The notes: generated by a model not told the origin, from the sequence alone. Shown: positions 35,751-46,256, counted from the stretch's first letter. The stretch is 64,000 nucleotides of DNA from Schistocerca nitens (GCF_023898315.1 NC_064614.1:115909501-115973500), one strand, 5' to 3'. Made by a program: numbers and translations.

Positions 35751-36074
35751 GTATTTATGATTTTTAAGCTGATTGTTTATGCTGGAGCCAACAGAAGCAA
35801 AGTAATTGTTAAATAGATCTGCTATCTTATTCTGATCAGTTTCTATTGTGCCGTTTATCAGCAAGTGATTTTCAGTTGTATGGTTCCCAGATTTACCTAT
35901 TTCTCTATTTACTAGTGACCAAGATGTTTTGGAGATATTATTTGAGTTCTGAATGACACTTTCAAAATGTTTCTGTTTTTCTGAAATTAGGAGGTCTACA
36001 TAGTATTTCTGATACTTTTTGAATTCTTCTTTTAATTTTTTATTGCTCTAGTCATTTAACATAGCATACTCATA

Positions 36075-37058
36075 TCATCTTAGTTTTTCTCTAGCCTCAG
36101 TGACTGAACTTGATATCCAGTTTCGGGTTACAGCATGTGACTGAATTCTCTTTTTTATTAATGGGCAGGCTTGATTAAGAATGTAGAATAGTTCACTTGA
36201 GAATTTGCCATAACTATGAAGTGTCGTTAGAACACTGTTCCAATCCACATTCCTTAGCATATTATTCAACTGAGTTATATTTTGCTCTGTATTCACCCTA
36301 ATATATCTATAGCAACTGTGTGTGGGAACCTTTTTTATGTGCACACTTAGTTCTACTGCATGGTGGTCTGACAAAGCACTTATAATAACAGAAGATGTAA
36401 GATCGTAAAGATGAATTCCAGTGATTATGTTATCTATTGCAGACTGGCATGTCTCAGTCTCCCTGGTTGCAGTGTTTATCAGGTATCTTACGTTATATTC
36501 AAGCAGAGTATTCTTGAATAGTCTAGTGTGTAACTTATCTACTAATACATTTATGTTGAAATCTCCTATAATTACTAACTTGTTCAGGTGTGATATAAAA
36601 ACATTCTCTATCATGTCACAAAACATTGTTAAGAAAACTTCGAAGTTTCCACCTGGTGGTCTATATAAACATATAACATAAATTTCATCATTTGGTATCT
36701 TTATACATGCTGCACATAATTCAATTGTCCCTTCTAATGAATATTTACTTACATTTACAGAATTAAAATCAAATGTGCTCTTAACATACATTGATACACC
36801 CCCACCTCTGATTGTAGATCTGCAAAACTTGTTAGCTAGTACCATGTTTAGAGGTTTAAAAAGTTCTAATTTGGCATCAGATAGCCAATGTTCACTAATA
36901 CCAAGTACATCAGGCATAGTTTCATTTACAAACATGTCTAATTGTTCATATTTCTTGCTCAAGCCCTGTACATTCTGGTGGATTATTTTAAAGTTGTAAA
37001 TACCTTGTTGTAGATTTCTCTGCTTTACTGTCTTAAATAAGGTATTTTGTGGTGTCAT
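36075..37058 (-). CDS. LINE ORF2, apurinic-type endonuclease domain
   Basis: This nicks target DNA to prime reverse transcription. I place the start at the ATG at 37058 (MTPQNTLFKTVKQRN) because its first bases overlap the ORF1 stop as ATGA, a stop-restart arrangement known in non-LTR elements; the frame is open slightly further upstream to 37118. Domain blocks in order: IIHQNVQGLSKKYEQLD (Asn of block 1), DVLGISEHWLS (Glu), IRGGGVSMYVKS, YVICLYRPPGGNFEVFL, LVIIGDFNIN (Asp-x-Asn), SAIDNIITG and SALSDHHAVEL (the Asp-His pair). All catalytic residues I would expect are visible. The frame stops at 36077-36075, about 325 residues in, before the RT. Confidence 0.75.
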   Translation of the reverse strand: MTPQNTLFKTVKQRNLQQGIYNFKIIHQNVQGLSKKYEQLDMFVNETMPDVLGISEHWLSDAKLELFKPLNMVLANKFCRSTIRGGGVSMYVKSTFDFNSVNVSKYSLEGTIELCAACIKIPNDEIYVICLYRPPGGNFEVFLTMFCDMIENVFISHLNKLVIIGDFNINVLVDKLHTRLFKNTLLEYNVRYLINTATRETETCQSAIDNIITGIHLYDLTSSVIISALSDHHAVELSVHIKKVPTHSCYRYIRVNTEQNITQLNNMLRNVDWNSVLTTLHSYGKFSSELFYILNQACPLIKKRIQSHAVTRNWISSSVTEAREKLR

Positions 37059-38101
37059 ACTCCGTTCCTTGCCCTGGCGAGGTACCAAAAATCTGCCAGA
37101 AGGACAGGTTTTCTGCACCTTGTAGGTCGTTCACTGGGATATGGTGAGTTGCTTGCTGCTGCTGCTGGTGTAGCTCCCGGTGTCATTGATGCTGTCATTT
37201 CTGTTGTTGTTGTTGTTGTTGTTGTTGGTGATGATGATGGTGTATCTGTTTCTGATACTTCAGGTGTTGGTTCTGTTGTTTTTGATATGCTTCCTTGTGA
37301 ACTACTAGCACTTGGTGTGTTTTCTTGCAATGTCAGATCACACTTGTCTTGTAGTGGTGATGCTTCATTTTCAGATTCACCAAGTAGTTTGTGCGTCTTG
37401 TCCTTGAGGGGAATTACGTTTGAAGTGTCACAACTTAGTTTCGTGTTGGCATTTACTATTTCTATTATTTTTGCAATTACAAAATTTTTTCCTAATCTAT
37501 TTAAGTGGAAACCATGTCTAGTATGGAATCTCCTTCCTAGTTTGCTTATATCAATGAAAGTCACATTTCCGAATCGTTTGCATATCTGTTTCATCTCACT
37601 ATTTGCACTTTCCACTTCTTTGTTAACGCAGGACCATTCCGCTAGGTCATGACGATGTGGTACTGAAAATACAATGACGTTAGTACATCTTAGTTCATAC
37701 AGTCGCCGTTTTAGTGAAAGCAACAGATCTTGTTTTTCGTTTCTTGCGACGTCGTTTGTTCCCACCAGGAAAACGGCAAAGTCTTTGTTGCTTAATGTGG
37801 GAATTTTTTCGTGGCTTATTGCAGTTGCTGTGCAGAATTTCGCACCTGGTTTCACCATGGAAGTTAAGTTCACATTGCTTTTATTACGAAAGTCAGTAGC
37901 TACGTTTCGCCCTTGGCTGTCTGAATATATTTCGATTTTTGTAATTGTTTTGGAGCTACAAAATGTAGGCCTAACTGAGTTGTTTATTTCCTCTTTCTTT
38001 TTCACAGAAGCCGATAATCCATCGGAACTACATAAGGTCGGCAGGTGTTTGTTTACTAAATTTATGTCGGATTTCTTATTTTTCTGCGTCAACGAATTCA
38101 A
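37055..38101 (-). CDS. LINE ORF1, SGNH-hydrolase-like, intact
   Basis: The 348-residue open frame starts at the ATG at 38101 (MNSLTQKNKKSDINLVNKHL). SGNH-like blocks are visible: IEIYSDSQGRNVATDF at about residue 76 (catalytic Ser in SDS, where the fold usually has GDS), VKPGAKF (Gly block), FAVFLVGTNDVARNEKQ (Asn block) and FHTRHGFHLNRLGKNF. The last block has HGFH where classical enzymes have DxxH, so the Asp of the triad is missing. The C-terminal third is a low-complexity Ser/Thr/Pro tail with eight Thr in a row, encoded by a (GTT)n microsatellite at 37203-37226. Esterase-like ORF1 proteins are known in CR1-group LINEs; their role, perhaps membrane or RNP association, is unsettled. It ends in the ATGA overlap with ORF2. 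Confidence 0.8.
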   Translation of the reverse strand: MNSLTQKNKKSDINLVNKHLPTLCSSDGLSASVKKKEEINNSVRPTFCSSKTITKIEIYSDSQGRNVATDFRNKSNVNLTSMVKPGAKFCTATAISHEKIPTLSNKDFAVFLVGTNDVARNEKQDLLLSLKRRLYELRCTNVIVFSVPHRHDLAEWSCVNKEVESANSEMKQICKRFGNVTFIDISKLGRRFHTRHGFHLNRLGKNFVIAKIIEIVNANTKLSCDTSNVIPLKDKTHKLLGESENEASPLQDKCDLTLQENTPSASSSQGSISKTTEPTPEVSETDTPSSSPTTTTTTTTEMTASMTPGATPAAAASNSPYPSERPTRCRKPVLLADFWYLARARNGV

Positions 38102-38220
38102 TGTCCAAATCTTGAGAGTTGCTTAAAAGTAACAGTTCATGGCATATCATAGACTGTGTAACAATGTCCAAATCTTGAGGGTTGCTTAATAAGGAACAGT
38201 TCATGGAACATCATAGACTG
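38100..38220. repeat. Two tandem 57-63-bp units in the LINE 5' UTR
   Basis: AATGTCCAAATCTTGAGAGT... (38100-38156) and AATGTCCAAATCTTGAGGGT... (38163-38220) are about 88% alike, each ending ATCATAGACTG. They lie directly upstream of ORF1 on the minus strand. The ORF1 start region is part of the first unit. Tandem monomers at a LINE 5' end often carry the promoter; that role is inferred here. Confidence 0.7.
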
Positions 38221-38225
38221 AAGCT

Positions 38226-39141
38226 GGGAGTCTCACACTGACCTAGATTTAGACAAGTGTAGACATCATTGTTGTTGGTGGTGCTAGTTTTGAGTGGGCA
38301 TGCACAGTTGGTACTATAGACTTGCTCTGGAGGCAGACTGTGGAGCCTCTGCTGTCGAAACCTGCATCCATGGCTAGCAAGCCTTAGCCCAGTGCCTAGA
38401 GTAACATCTGTTGTCTGGCAGTGCAGCTGCTTCTCTGTGCGGCTAGCATAGCATATGGATCTGCAATGAGGCGTATGGCAAAAGGTAGTGGTACCTGCGG
38501 GTTTACTGCACTGACCCTAGCTTATTAATCATGATGCAAAATCATATTTTTATATTCGCTCCCATCTGAGATAACTAACCCCAAACTTTACAAAAAATGA
38601 AAATTTTCAAATTTCAAAACTTCATAAAAAATTATGGAAACATTTGTAAGTGTTCTTGCTCTATATGAGGCTAGTAGTGTATGATATCTAACTATAGCAA
38701 AAAATTGACTCTCATAAATCACTCCTTGTTTGTTATTTTTGGGCCTAAAAAGCGGATTTTTGAAAATTTGGATACCAGACTTTGGAGGTCATTTTGACTA
38801 GTTATTTTTGAATTTAGGGTATTTTGTGTAATAGACACTATTGTAGAGGACACTTTTCTAAAAACAAACATGTCAATTGCAATGTTGTAACTTAACCCAG
38901 TGCAGAGATATTCAAATTTTCGTCCAGACTGAAAAATCATCGCACCCCTACAAATAAAAATGGCCGCCATCCAGTAAAGGTGCAAGATAAATTATTTTAA
39001 AAAATTGTTTTGAACGTCTCAAATATAGGGCAATCACATATAAAAAAATGAAAATATTTAAAAGTGGTCAAGCAACCATCACTGGACCACTTCATATGGA
39101 TTAACCCATTGGGCAGTTTGTTTATATATCCTGAGGTCATC
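38226..39141. other. Unassigned region between LINE and Tc1
   Basis: 38226-38520 has a moderate GC content and no ORF, and may be further 5' UTR of the minus-strand LINE. 38530-39141 is AT-rich with runs such as AAAATGAAAATTTTCAAATT. No gene was found. Confidence 0.3.
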
Positions 39142-39143
39142 TA

Positions 39144-40565
39144 CACTCCTGGAAATTGAAATAAGAACACCGTGAATTCATTGTCCCAGGAAGGGGAAAC
39201 TTTATTGACACATTCCTGGGGTCAGATACATCACATGATCACACTGACAGAACCACAGGCACATAGACACAGGCAACAGAGCATGCACAATGTCGGCACT
39301 AGTACAGTGTATATCCACCTTTCGCAGCAATGCAGGCTGCTATTCTCCCATGGAGACGATCGTAGAGATGCTGGATGTAGTCCTGTGGAACGGCTTGCCA
39401 TGCCATTTCCACCTGGCGCCTCAGTTGGACCAGCGTTCGTGCTGGACGTGCAGACCGCGTGAGACGACGCTTCATCCAGTCCCAAACATGCTCAATGGGG
39501 GACAGATCCGGAGATCTTGCTGGCCAGGGTAGTTGACTTACACCTTCTAGAGCACGTTGGGTGGCACGGGATACATGCGGACGTGCATTGTCCTGTTGGA
39601 ACAGCAAGTTCCCTTGCCGGTCTAGGAATGGTAGAACGATGGGTTCGATGACGGTTTGGATGTACCGTGCACTATTCAGTGTCCCCTCGACGATCACCAG
39701 TGGTGTACGGCCAGTGTAGGAGATCGCTCCCCACACCATGATGCCGGGTGTTGGCCCTGTGTGCCTCGGTCGTATGCAGTCCTGATTGTGGCGCTCACCT
39801 GCACGGCGCCAAACACGCATACGACCATCATTGGCACCAAGGCAGAAGCGACTCTCATCGCTGAAGACGACACGTCTCCATTCGTCCCTCCATTCACGCC
39901 TGTCGCGACACCACTGGAGGCGGGCTGCACGATGTTGGGGCGTGAGCGGAAGACGGCCTAACGGTGTGCGGGACCGTAGCCCAGCTTCATGGAGACGGTT
40001 GCGAATGGTCCTCGCCGATACCCCAGGAGCAACAGTGTCCCTAATTTGCTGGGAAGTGGCGGTGCGGTCCCCTATGGCACTGCGTAGGATCCTACGGTCT
40101 TGGCGTGCATCCGTGCGTCGCTGCGGTCCGGTCCCAGGTCGACGGGCACGTGCACCTTCCGCCGACCACTGGCGACAACATCGATGTACTGTGGAGACCT
40201 CACGCCCCACGTGTTGAGCAATTCGGCGGTACGTCCACCCGGCCTCCCGCATGCCCACTATACGCCCTCGCTCAAAGTCCGTCAACTGCACATACGGTTC
40301 ACGTCCACGCTGTCGCGGCATGCTACCAGTGTTAAAGACTGCGATGGAGCTCCGTATGCCACGGCAAACTGGCTGACACTGATGGCGGCAGTGCACAAAT
40401 GCTGCGCAGCTAGCGCCATTCGACGGCCAACACCGCGGTTCCTGGTGTGTCCGCTGTGCCGTGCGTGTGATCATTGCTTGTACAGCCCTCTCGCAGTGTC
40501 CGGAGCAAGTATGGTGGGTCTGACACACCGGTGTCAATGTGTTCTTTTTTCCATTTCCAGGAGTG
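39144..40565 (-). mobile_element. Tc1-like transposon copy 2, apparently complete
   Basis: This is 1,422 bp, the same length as copy 1, with the same ends (CACTCCTGG...CCAGGAGTG) and TA at 39142-39143 and 40566-40567. I see only a handful of differences from copy 1 across the whole unit. It was inserted at the edge of, or within, a LINE remnant that continues on its right. Confidence 0.92.
39299..40321 (-). CDS. Tc1-like transposase, 340 residues, intact
   Basis: The protein has the same start and domain order as copy 1: MPRQRGREPY start, two helix-turn-helix regions, and D, D and E in VFSDESRF, FQQDNARPH and SPIEHVWD. I noted two residue differences from copy 1 in this part: RSAIGD for RSAVGD, and TQRALEG for TQCALEG. 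Copy 1's Cys there is the likely derived state, from a C-to-T change at a CpG. No stop or frameshift is visible. Together with copy 1 this suggests the family was mobile recently; whether the protein is made cannot be told. Confidence 0.9.
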   Translation of the reverse strand: MPRQRGREPYVQLTDFERGRIVGMREAGWTYRRIAQHVGREVSTVHRCCRQWSAEGARARRPGTGPQRRTDARQDRRILRSAIGDRTATSQQIRDTVAPGVSARTIRNRLHEAGLRSRTPLGRLPLTPQHRAARLQWCRDRREWRDEWRRVVFSDESRFCLGANDGRMRVWRRAGERHNQDCIRPRHTGPTPGIMVWGAISYTGRTPLVIVEGTLNSARYIQTVIEPIVLPFLDRQGNLLFQQDNARPHVSRATQRALEGVSQLPWPARSPDLSPIEHVWDWMKRRLTRSARPARTLVQLRRQVEMAWQAVPQDYIQHLYDRLHGRIAACIAAKGGYTLY

Positions 40566-40566
40566 T

Positions 40567-41980
40567 ATTCAAGTCCTTTGGTGGAGCAAGTAGTGTTACT
40601 CTGTGAGCAGGTACGAGTGTTTGTTCATTACATTACAAGCCTCTGGAAGTCATATTAAGATGTTTCACACACTAAAAGACTCTCTGGGAGACCAATTGCA
40701 AGGCCTGCTTAGTTTGTCAGACAGGTTTCAGACAGTGTCTGTGGTTGGTAGATCCAGATCCAGCTGCAGTTGTTTTTGCCCTGTTTTGGAGACAGCATCT
40801 TGGCTGCAGGGTCCAGACATTCACAGAGGTTGGTATTTTTGGTAGTTGGTACTCCAAACCTAGTTGCCTGGTGTAGCCTCTTAGGGTGCCAAAAACAGGA
40901 AAAAATCCAGTTTGTACTCTTTGTAAATCAGCCGATCATGCCATGGAATGGACCCTTGTGGATGCCGTGGAGAGAACATGGTGTAGCTGACTGCAGATGG
41001 TCACTCATGTCGGTACCAACAATGTGTGTCGCTATGGATCAGAAGGAATTCTCTCTGCTTTCTGGTGTCTCTCTAAAGTGGTAAAGACAGCCAGTATTGC
41101 TTGCAAGATGAAGTGGAGCTCTTCATACGCAGCATCATTGACAGGACTGATTGTGGACCTTTGGTACAGAACTGAGTAGAGTGTCTGAATCAGTGGCTCA
41201 GTTGGTCCTTTAGACTACAGTTTCCTTGATTTATGTCATAGGATGGAGAGATGTTGGAATTCGCTTAATAGAGCAGGGTTCCACTACACATGGGAGGTAG
41301 ATACATGGATACCTGGGTAACAGGGGCTTCGTGGAGTGAATGGGAAGTTTGTTTTAGGTTAGATGGTCCTGGAAAAATACAAAGAGGTGTTCAGTGCCAG
41401 AGTGCAGGTAAACCACAGGATGAGAGTATACATAGGAAATATTAGTATTATAGCCAAAATTGTCATAGCTGTGTTAGGAAAGAACAAGAACGCCACTCAT
41501 TCGCAGAAAGCACTGAAGCAGAAATTGTTCTTGGTACCGAAAACTGGCTAAAGGCAGATATACCGTAAGTTCAGCTGAAGTTTTCATCTGGGAACTAATG
41601 AAGTTCAGAAAGGATGGCCTATGCTCAGATTGTGATGCTGGGTTTGTTGCTTTTAGAAACTTTATCTTGTTGTGAAACTGAAGTAGATAGTTGGTCTGAT
41701 GGAAGTAGTGAGCTGGATATTAATTGTGATGTGGTCATTTTGATTCTGATTTATTAGATCTCAGACTGAATAGTCGAAGCCCTCAAGATGAATGACCCGT
41801 ATGTGTTACCCTGGATGCAGGAAGATGTCTTCACTATGCTGGTTGCAAAGGATCGGACATGGCAGAATTTCCGATGCAGTGTTCCGGAAAGCCAGAAACT
41901 ATCACCATAAATCACTAGCAGTCTTGGCAACAGCTTAGTACATACCCTGACATCCACTGCCTGTGACAATTAAAAAACCA
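40567..41980 (+). mobile_element. LINE remnant with SGNH-type ORF1
   Basis: Plus-strand coding remnants match the copy at 8820-13620. ORF1 pieces are FLVVGTPNLVAWCSLLGCQK and MVTHVGTNNVCRYGSEGIL (near 40997-41050), followed by SKVVKTASIACKMK. Endonuclease-side remnants lie at 41400-41970 and share the CATAGGAAATATTAGTATTA stretch with the older copy, here without the inverted-repeat insertion. Stops are frequent. Confidence 0.55.
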
Positions 41981-42310
41981 TAAAAAGCAATTTCAAAGGC
42001 TCAGTATAGTTAATAAAATGCTTCCCTGAGGCAGCCTGCCATAAAACTAATAACCACATTTGTGAGTACGATTAAAGAATGGCTTCCAAATTTACAAATG
42101 CAATGGGCACATCATAAATAAGTGTAATAGTACTAGTTACCACATTAAAACTGCAATAATAAACATATGAAACTATTTGGTTCCAGAGATCTTTTCAAGT
42201 CTCAGACTTCTATGATGCATGATGACCGAGTTTAGGGAATACCAAGTGGGCTGAGGCATGGAAGGGAATTGGGATTGAGGAGGGCGTGCAAAGGTTGTTT
42301 GTGCAGTTGT
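41981..42310. other. AT-rich stretch without recognised features
   Basis: I see no ORF, SINE box or terminal repeat. Confidence 0.4.
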
Positions 42311-42440
42311 GCCAAGGTGGCGTAGTGGTTGGTGCATCTGCCTATTGAGGTGGAGACCTGGATTCGAATCCCAGCCTTAGTACAAATATTCATTAATTGT
42401 TTCAGTCTGCATACATACATTATTTACTAAACAAATTATA
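42311..42440 (+). repeat. tRNA-derived SINE (family 5)
   Basis: The tRNA-like head GCCAAGGTGGCGTAGTGGTT (A-box) is followed by a B-box, GGATTCGAATCCC, near 42360-42372, and an AT-rich tail. The head pairs as a cloverleaf only roughly. The 3' boundary is approximate and no target duplication was found. Confidence 0.65.
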
Positions 42441-43830
42441 AAAGAATAAATTAGCTGGTAATAATAAAATAACTTCTAAAATGCCCAAGGCAGCCTTGGC
42501 AACTGTTAACAAATCTTAATTGAAAACCTCTGAGAAGGCAATAAGCTAGGCTTACTGTACTAAAACACTCAAACTACAACTGCTAGGACTATTAAAAACA
42601 CAACAAAGATCAGGATAGTAATTGTAATTTTCATCACGTAATGCCTTTAAGACTGGGCTGCTCAGAACTGCACAATTTACAGTTCACTGTGCCAGTGCAT
42701 TACAGTCACACACAGAACCCCCGGTTTGTTTAGGATAAATGGACAGCCTTGCCACCCTAAATGACTACAATTTTCATTCAGTAACGCCCATAAGCCTGGG
42801 CTACACACAACAGCACAATTCACATTCCAGAACACCGGCACAATACAGTTATAGACAGAGAGCATAGCTTTGCTTAGAATAACAGTGTGGCCTCACTGCC
42901 TTAACTGCCTACCTGCTTTGTAAAGAGATTACCTGTGTGTAGCTTCTGTCAGTTGTTGCGTGCCATTGTATAATCAGACAAGTGTGTGCTGTGGATTAAA
43001 CACGTGTAGTGTGACCTCACCCAGACTAATAATTACAGTCAAACCACTATCTCGGATTTAATATCTAGCTACAGTGATGTACCACTGCTATTTCAACCCA
43101 GGATTAATATAACTTCTTTCAATAAGATACCACACAGAAAACTGCCACAGAAGAGGGAACATTTGTACGACACCAGATTTTTGAAGTCAAATAAACAAGG
43201 CAGATGCCACTCAGTCATGACCAGACCCAGCTCTTAAGACAATTCTACTCCTGGAATTGCCTAATTGTTTGACATGATGATTCAGACTCACAACAATCTT
43301 TCCACACTACAAGTTCTGCTGGCTCATTTCCAAACAGAGATCAAGTGATTACACTGTGTCAGACATACTTAAATAAACAATTACAGAAAATGATCAGATT
43401 GAGAATGTCAGAAGCCCCAAGTCGTTATAGATAGCAGGTGTTCAAAACACCATGATACTCGACTGTGTAGCTCAACTACGTGAACTAAGCATTAATCAAT
43501 GCTCAGTCACAAGCAAAACCAACTAAACACCAGCTAACCTCATTTTTCCAATCAGATCTTAGTGTAACACATAGCAGCAATTTCAGGTAAAGTTGTACTT
43601 CGTGGCAGTGTGACCTCTGCCACTTATTTCTTGTAAATGGTGACTGGGTTGTAACCCGGTAAATAACAAACACCATTAACCACTGTGCCAGCAATAGTGC
43701 AACAAGCTGCAAACACATGAACCACCACTCGCAGTGACAGGACCATTCAACAATGGACTGCACTGAACTGTAGCTGCATTGTGATCTGGCAACAGACCAA
43801 TCAAGTGATGGCAGCTAATCAATGATGGTG
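42441..43830. other. Unassigned region
   Basis: No frame above about 90 residues. Two partly similar stretches occur, near 42640-42720 (CTGGGCTGCTCAGAACTGCA) and 42790-42860 (CTGGGCTACACACAACAGCA), an imperfect local duplication of about 140-bp period. No mobile-element protein was recognised. Confidence 0.3.
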
Positions 43831-43831
43831 G

Positions 43832-43873
<42 letters not shown>

Positions 43874-44121
43874 CAGTGAGGTCCCATACTTTGAGGAGCG
43901 TAGGGGACAATGTGGGAGACCTGCACCACTGACTAGGCAAGGTCCTAGAGGAGGTGGTTTGCCATATCCATCCTCCGACCGTAATGGGGATGAATGATTA
44001 TGATGAAGACGACACAACACCTAGTCATCTCGAGGCGGGGAAAAATCCCTGACCCCACCGAGAATTGAACCCGGGACCCTGTGCGTGGGAAGCGAGAACA
44101 CTACCGCAAGACCACAAACTG
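43831..44121 (-). repeat. tRNA-derived SINE (family 6) with trinucleotide tail
   Basis: The minus strand begins GCAGTTTGTGGTCTTGCGGT (A-box) and has a B-box (GGGTTCAATTCTCGG) near 44065, then a CCCGCCTCGAGATGACTAGG body. It ends in an (ATC)n tail, seen on the plus strand as GATGATGAT at 43831-43873. The tail repeat explains the microsatellite. Confidence 0.75.
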
Positions 44122-45522
44122 CAAACATCGTCAAACCTTTTACCAAACTCTAAACTGCCGAATTGCAATCGCGTCTTGGGGAACCAAACAGTTTGCAGGT
44201 CTACGGCAAATGTCAAACTCGGCATCTCCCCACCAGAGCCCCTAGACACTGCTGTTATTGTGACCACAAGCGACAAGCCACTGAGAGCCTCCCTGGCAGC
44301 ATTTCATGCCTTATAACCACTCTGGAGTGATCCCAGGTGCGTTTTTATTCTTTATTTTAATTCATTGATGAACACTTGTTTAAGTGCTGTAGATTCACCT
44401 GTCTTTATGAAAAAAATTCAGGGCGCTAGCAACTTAGCTTGTACGGGCGCAAGTAGGGAAGCAAATAACTCATCCTGTTTGGTGACAATGGGTCTAGTAT
44501 TTCAAGTTTTGTATAGTTTAGGGTTTCGTGTCATCTCTCTCTAAAAGTGTAGGTGATTTTTGATAACTTAGGAGGTGGCTCATAAATCTTGTTGTATGTA
44601 TAACTGAACACATACATTTGTTGTAATTTTAGTCTTGTACAGTAGGTCAGTTCTTTTAAAAATTTGTAATAGAGAGAACTTAGCATATTTGCCCATTCCA
44701 AACTCGTAGTTTGATGAAGTTTCTCCTGTTATTTTGTCTTATGGTTCATTATCATTCATAACACAAGTCTTATTCAAATGTTAGCTTCAAGTTGTGAAAG
44801 CGACCAGTATGAAACTGCCCCAACTTCTGAAAACAATATGATAGACAATATTGGTGTGGCTTAGGAGGATCAGCTCGTGCCAGAAATCTGGTCCTGAGAG
44901 GTTACCTTCCTTGCACTCCTAATTGTTTATGTGTTGAATCATTATTTGTGAAAACTATTTTATATTGAAATAATTTGAATTGTCATTCTTTATCTTTCAT
45001 CCAGTTTGCTTTCTATCTGTGGGCTACCCAATTTTAAGAAGAAATGTTGTGGAATGTCCCAACCTGAGACAGCAGTATGACAGGCAGTGTTGGTACTGGT
45101 GTGTGTTGGGGAGGTCAGTGTTGCTGTAGTTCTGGCCCCATAAATCAGCATTTGTCACTCTCTCAAATATTGAAATTGCCAGAAAATCTCTAAAAAGTCT
45201 TCAAAGTGTCCATGGGGCATTGTTGCAAAATGATTCTTTATAAGCAAAGGCTTTGTTTGTCTAACTGAATGGGTAAATATGGTAATGGAAAGTCATTGGT
45301 GGCTTACAGATAACTTAGTGAGTGCAGGTAACAACTCACTGAGTAGCTGAGTTGTTGATAGGTGCATAAACATGACAGAAAAAGGTGCTAGCTTTGCAAC
45401 TCTATCTTCAGAGGTATGGTGTACACATCCACAGACAAACATCTGCACAGCTACTTTGTCCTGACTGCTTGCCTGTAGTGCTGATGATTCTAAACCTCAA
45501 CTGTAGAGTGAATTGTTATCTT
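44122..45522. other. Intron-like unique DNA
   Basis: AT-rich. An imperfect duplication pairs 44815-44900 (CCCCAACTTCTGAAAACAAT) with 45056-45150 (TCCCAACCTGAGACAGCAGT). A 28-codon frame starting at 44779 looks protein-like (LASSCESDQYETAPTSENN) but has no clear splice borders. If the candidate host gene is real this is part of its first intron. Confidence 0.35.
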
Positions 45523-45535
45523 CAGTCTTTAAATT

Positions 45536-46000
45536 GTATTGTATGTTAACCGGGGACCTAGAAACTACGGAGAGACTCCATCCCCGCTGCAGCCACAGTG
45601 GCCCATAACCCCACGATGACTACTGCAGTCCGCTTCACCCCTCTGCCGCCCCACACCGAACCCAGGGTTATTGTGCAATTTGGCCCCCGGTGGACGCCCC
45701 AAGGAACATCTCACACCAGACGAGTATAACCCCTATGTTTGCGTGGTGTAGTAATGGTGGTGTATGCGTACGTGGAGAACTTGTTTGCGCAGCAGTCTCT
45801 GACATAGTGTAACTGAGGCGGAATAAGGGGAACCAGCCCGCATTCGCCGAGGTAGATGGAAAACCGCCTAAAAACCGTCCACAGACTGGCCGGTTCACCG
45901 GACCTCGACACAAATCCACCGGGTGGATTCATGCCAGGGACCAGGCGCTCCTTCCCGCTCGGAAAGCCGTGCGTTAGACTGCATGGCCAACTGGGCAGCC
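45536..46000 (-). repeat. 465-bp tRNA-derived SINE with 13-bp target duplication
   Basis: CAGTCTTTAAATT occurs exactly at 45523-45535 and 46001-46013. The minus-strand unit begins GGGCTGCCCAGTTGGCCATG (tRNA-like head, A-box in GTTGGCCATGCAGTCTAACG). It has a B-box-like GGCATGAATCC and a long GC-rich body, and ends GTTAACATACAATAC next to the duplication. The body is longer than the other SINEs here. Confidence 0.8.
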
Positions 46001-46256
46001 CAGTCTTTAAATTAATTGTTACCAGTAGATGTATGCATTTATATTCATCAAGAGCACTGATAACCATGCTGTTGAACACTTTAAAACCACCATCTTGGAT
46101 GTGATGGGTTTAGGTGCAACTAAGAAAAATAATTTTTAAGGAAATAAGTACACACATGCTCTATGGTTGTTTTATTTTGTTGTTCTTTTTTTAATGTTTT
46201 CTTGTGTTACTTACTTTTGCTAAAATTGTGTGCTATTTAAAGATTCTTTTTTTCAG

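Larger units (their letters stand above)
33840..38225 (-). mobile_element. CR1-group LINE with SGNH-type ORF1, nearly full length
   Basis: Read on the minus strand: 5' UTR with two tandem repeat units (38100-38220), ORF1 (38101-37055), ORF2 endonuclease (37058-36075), linker, RT (about 35750-34800), C-terminal part (34724-34158) and a 3' UTR ending in AAATAAATAAATAAAC near 33846. ORF1 is intact and ORF2 is broken after the endonuclease, so the copy cannot move by itself. It differs from copies A and B in sequence and in its A/T-rich tail. Confidence 0.8.

Noticed and set aside
37203-37226. Independent GTT microsatellite locus
   Set aside because: It encodes the Thr run within the LINE ORF1, so it is part of that gene.
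43831-43873. Stand-alone GAT microsatellite or a CRISPR-like array
   Set aside because: It is a trinucleotide run with no spacers, and it is the tail of the SINE at 43831-44121.
44779-44862. Extra exon of the candidate gene
   Set aside because: The 28-codon frame reads well but has no convincing acceptor or donor, and a related, non-coding copy lies 240 bp downstream.
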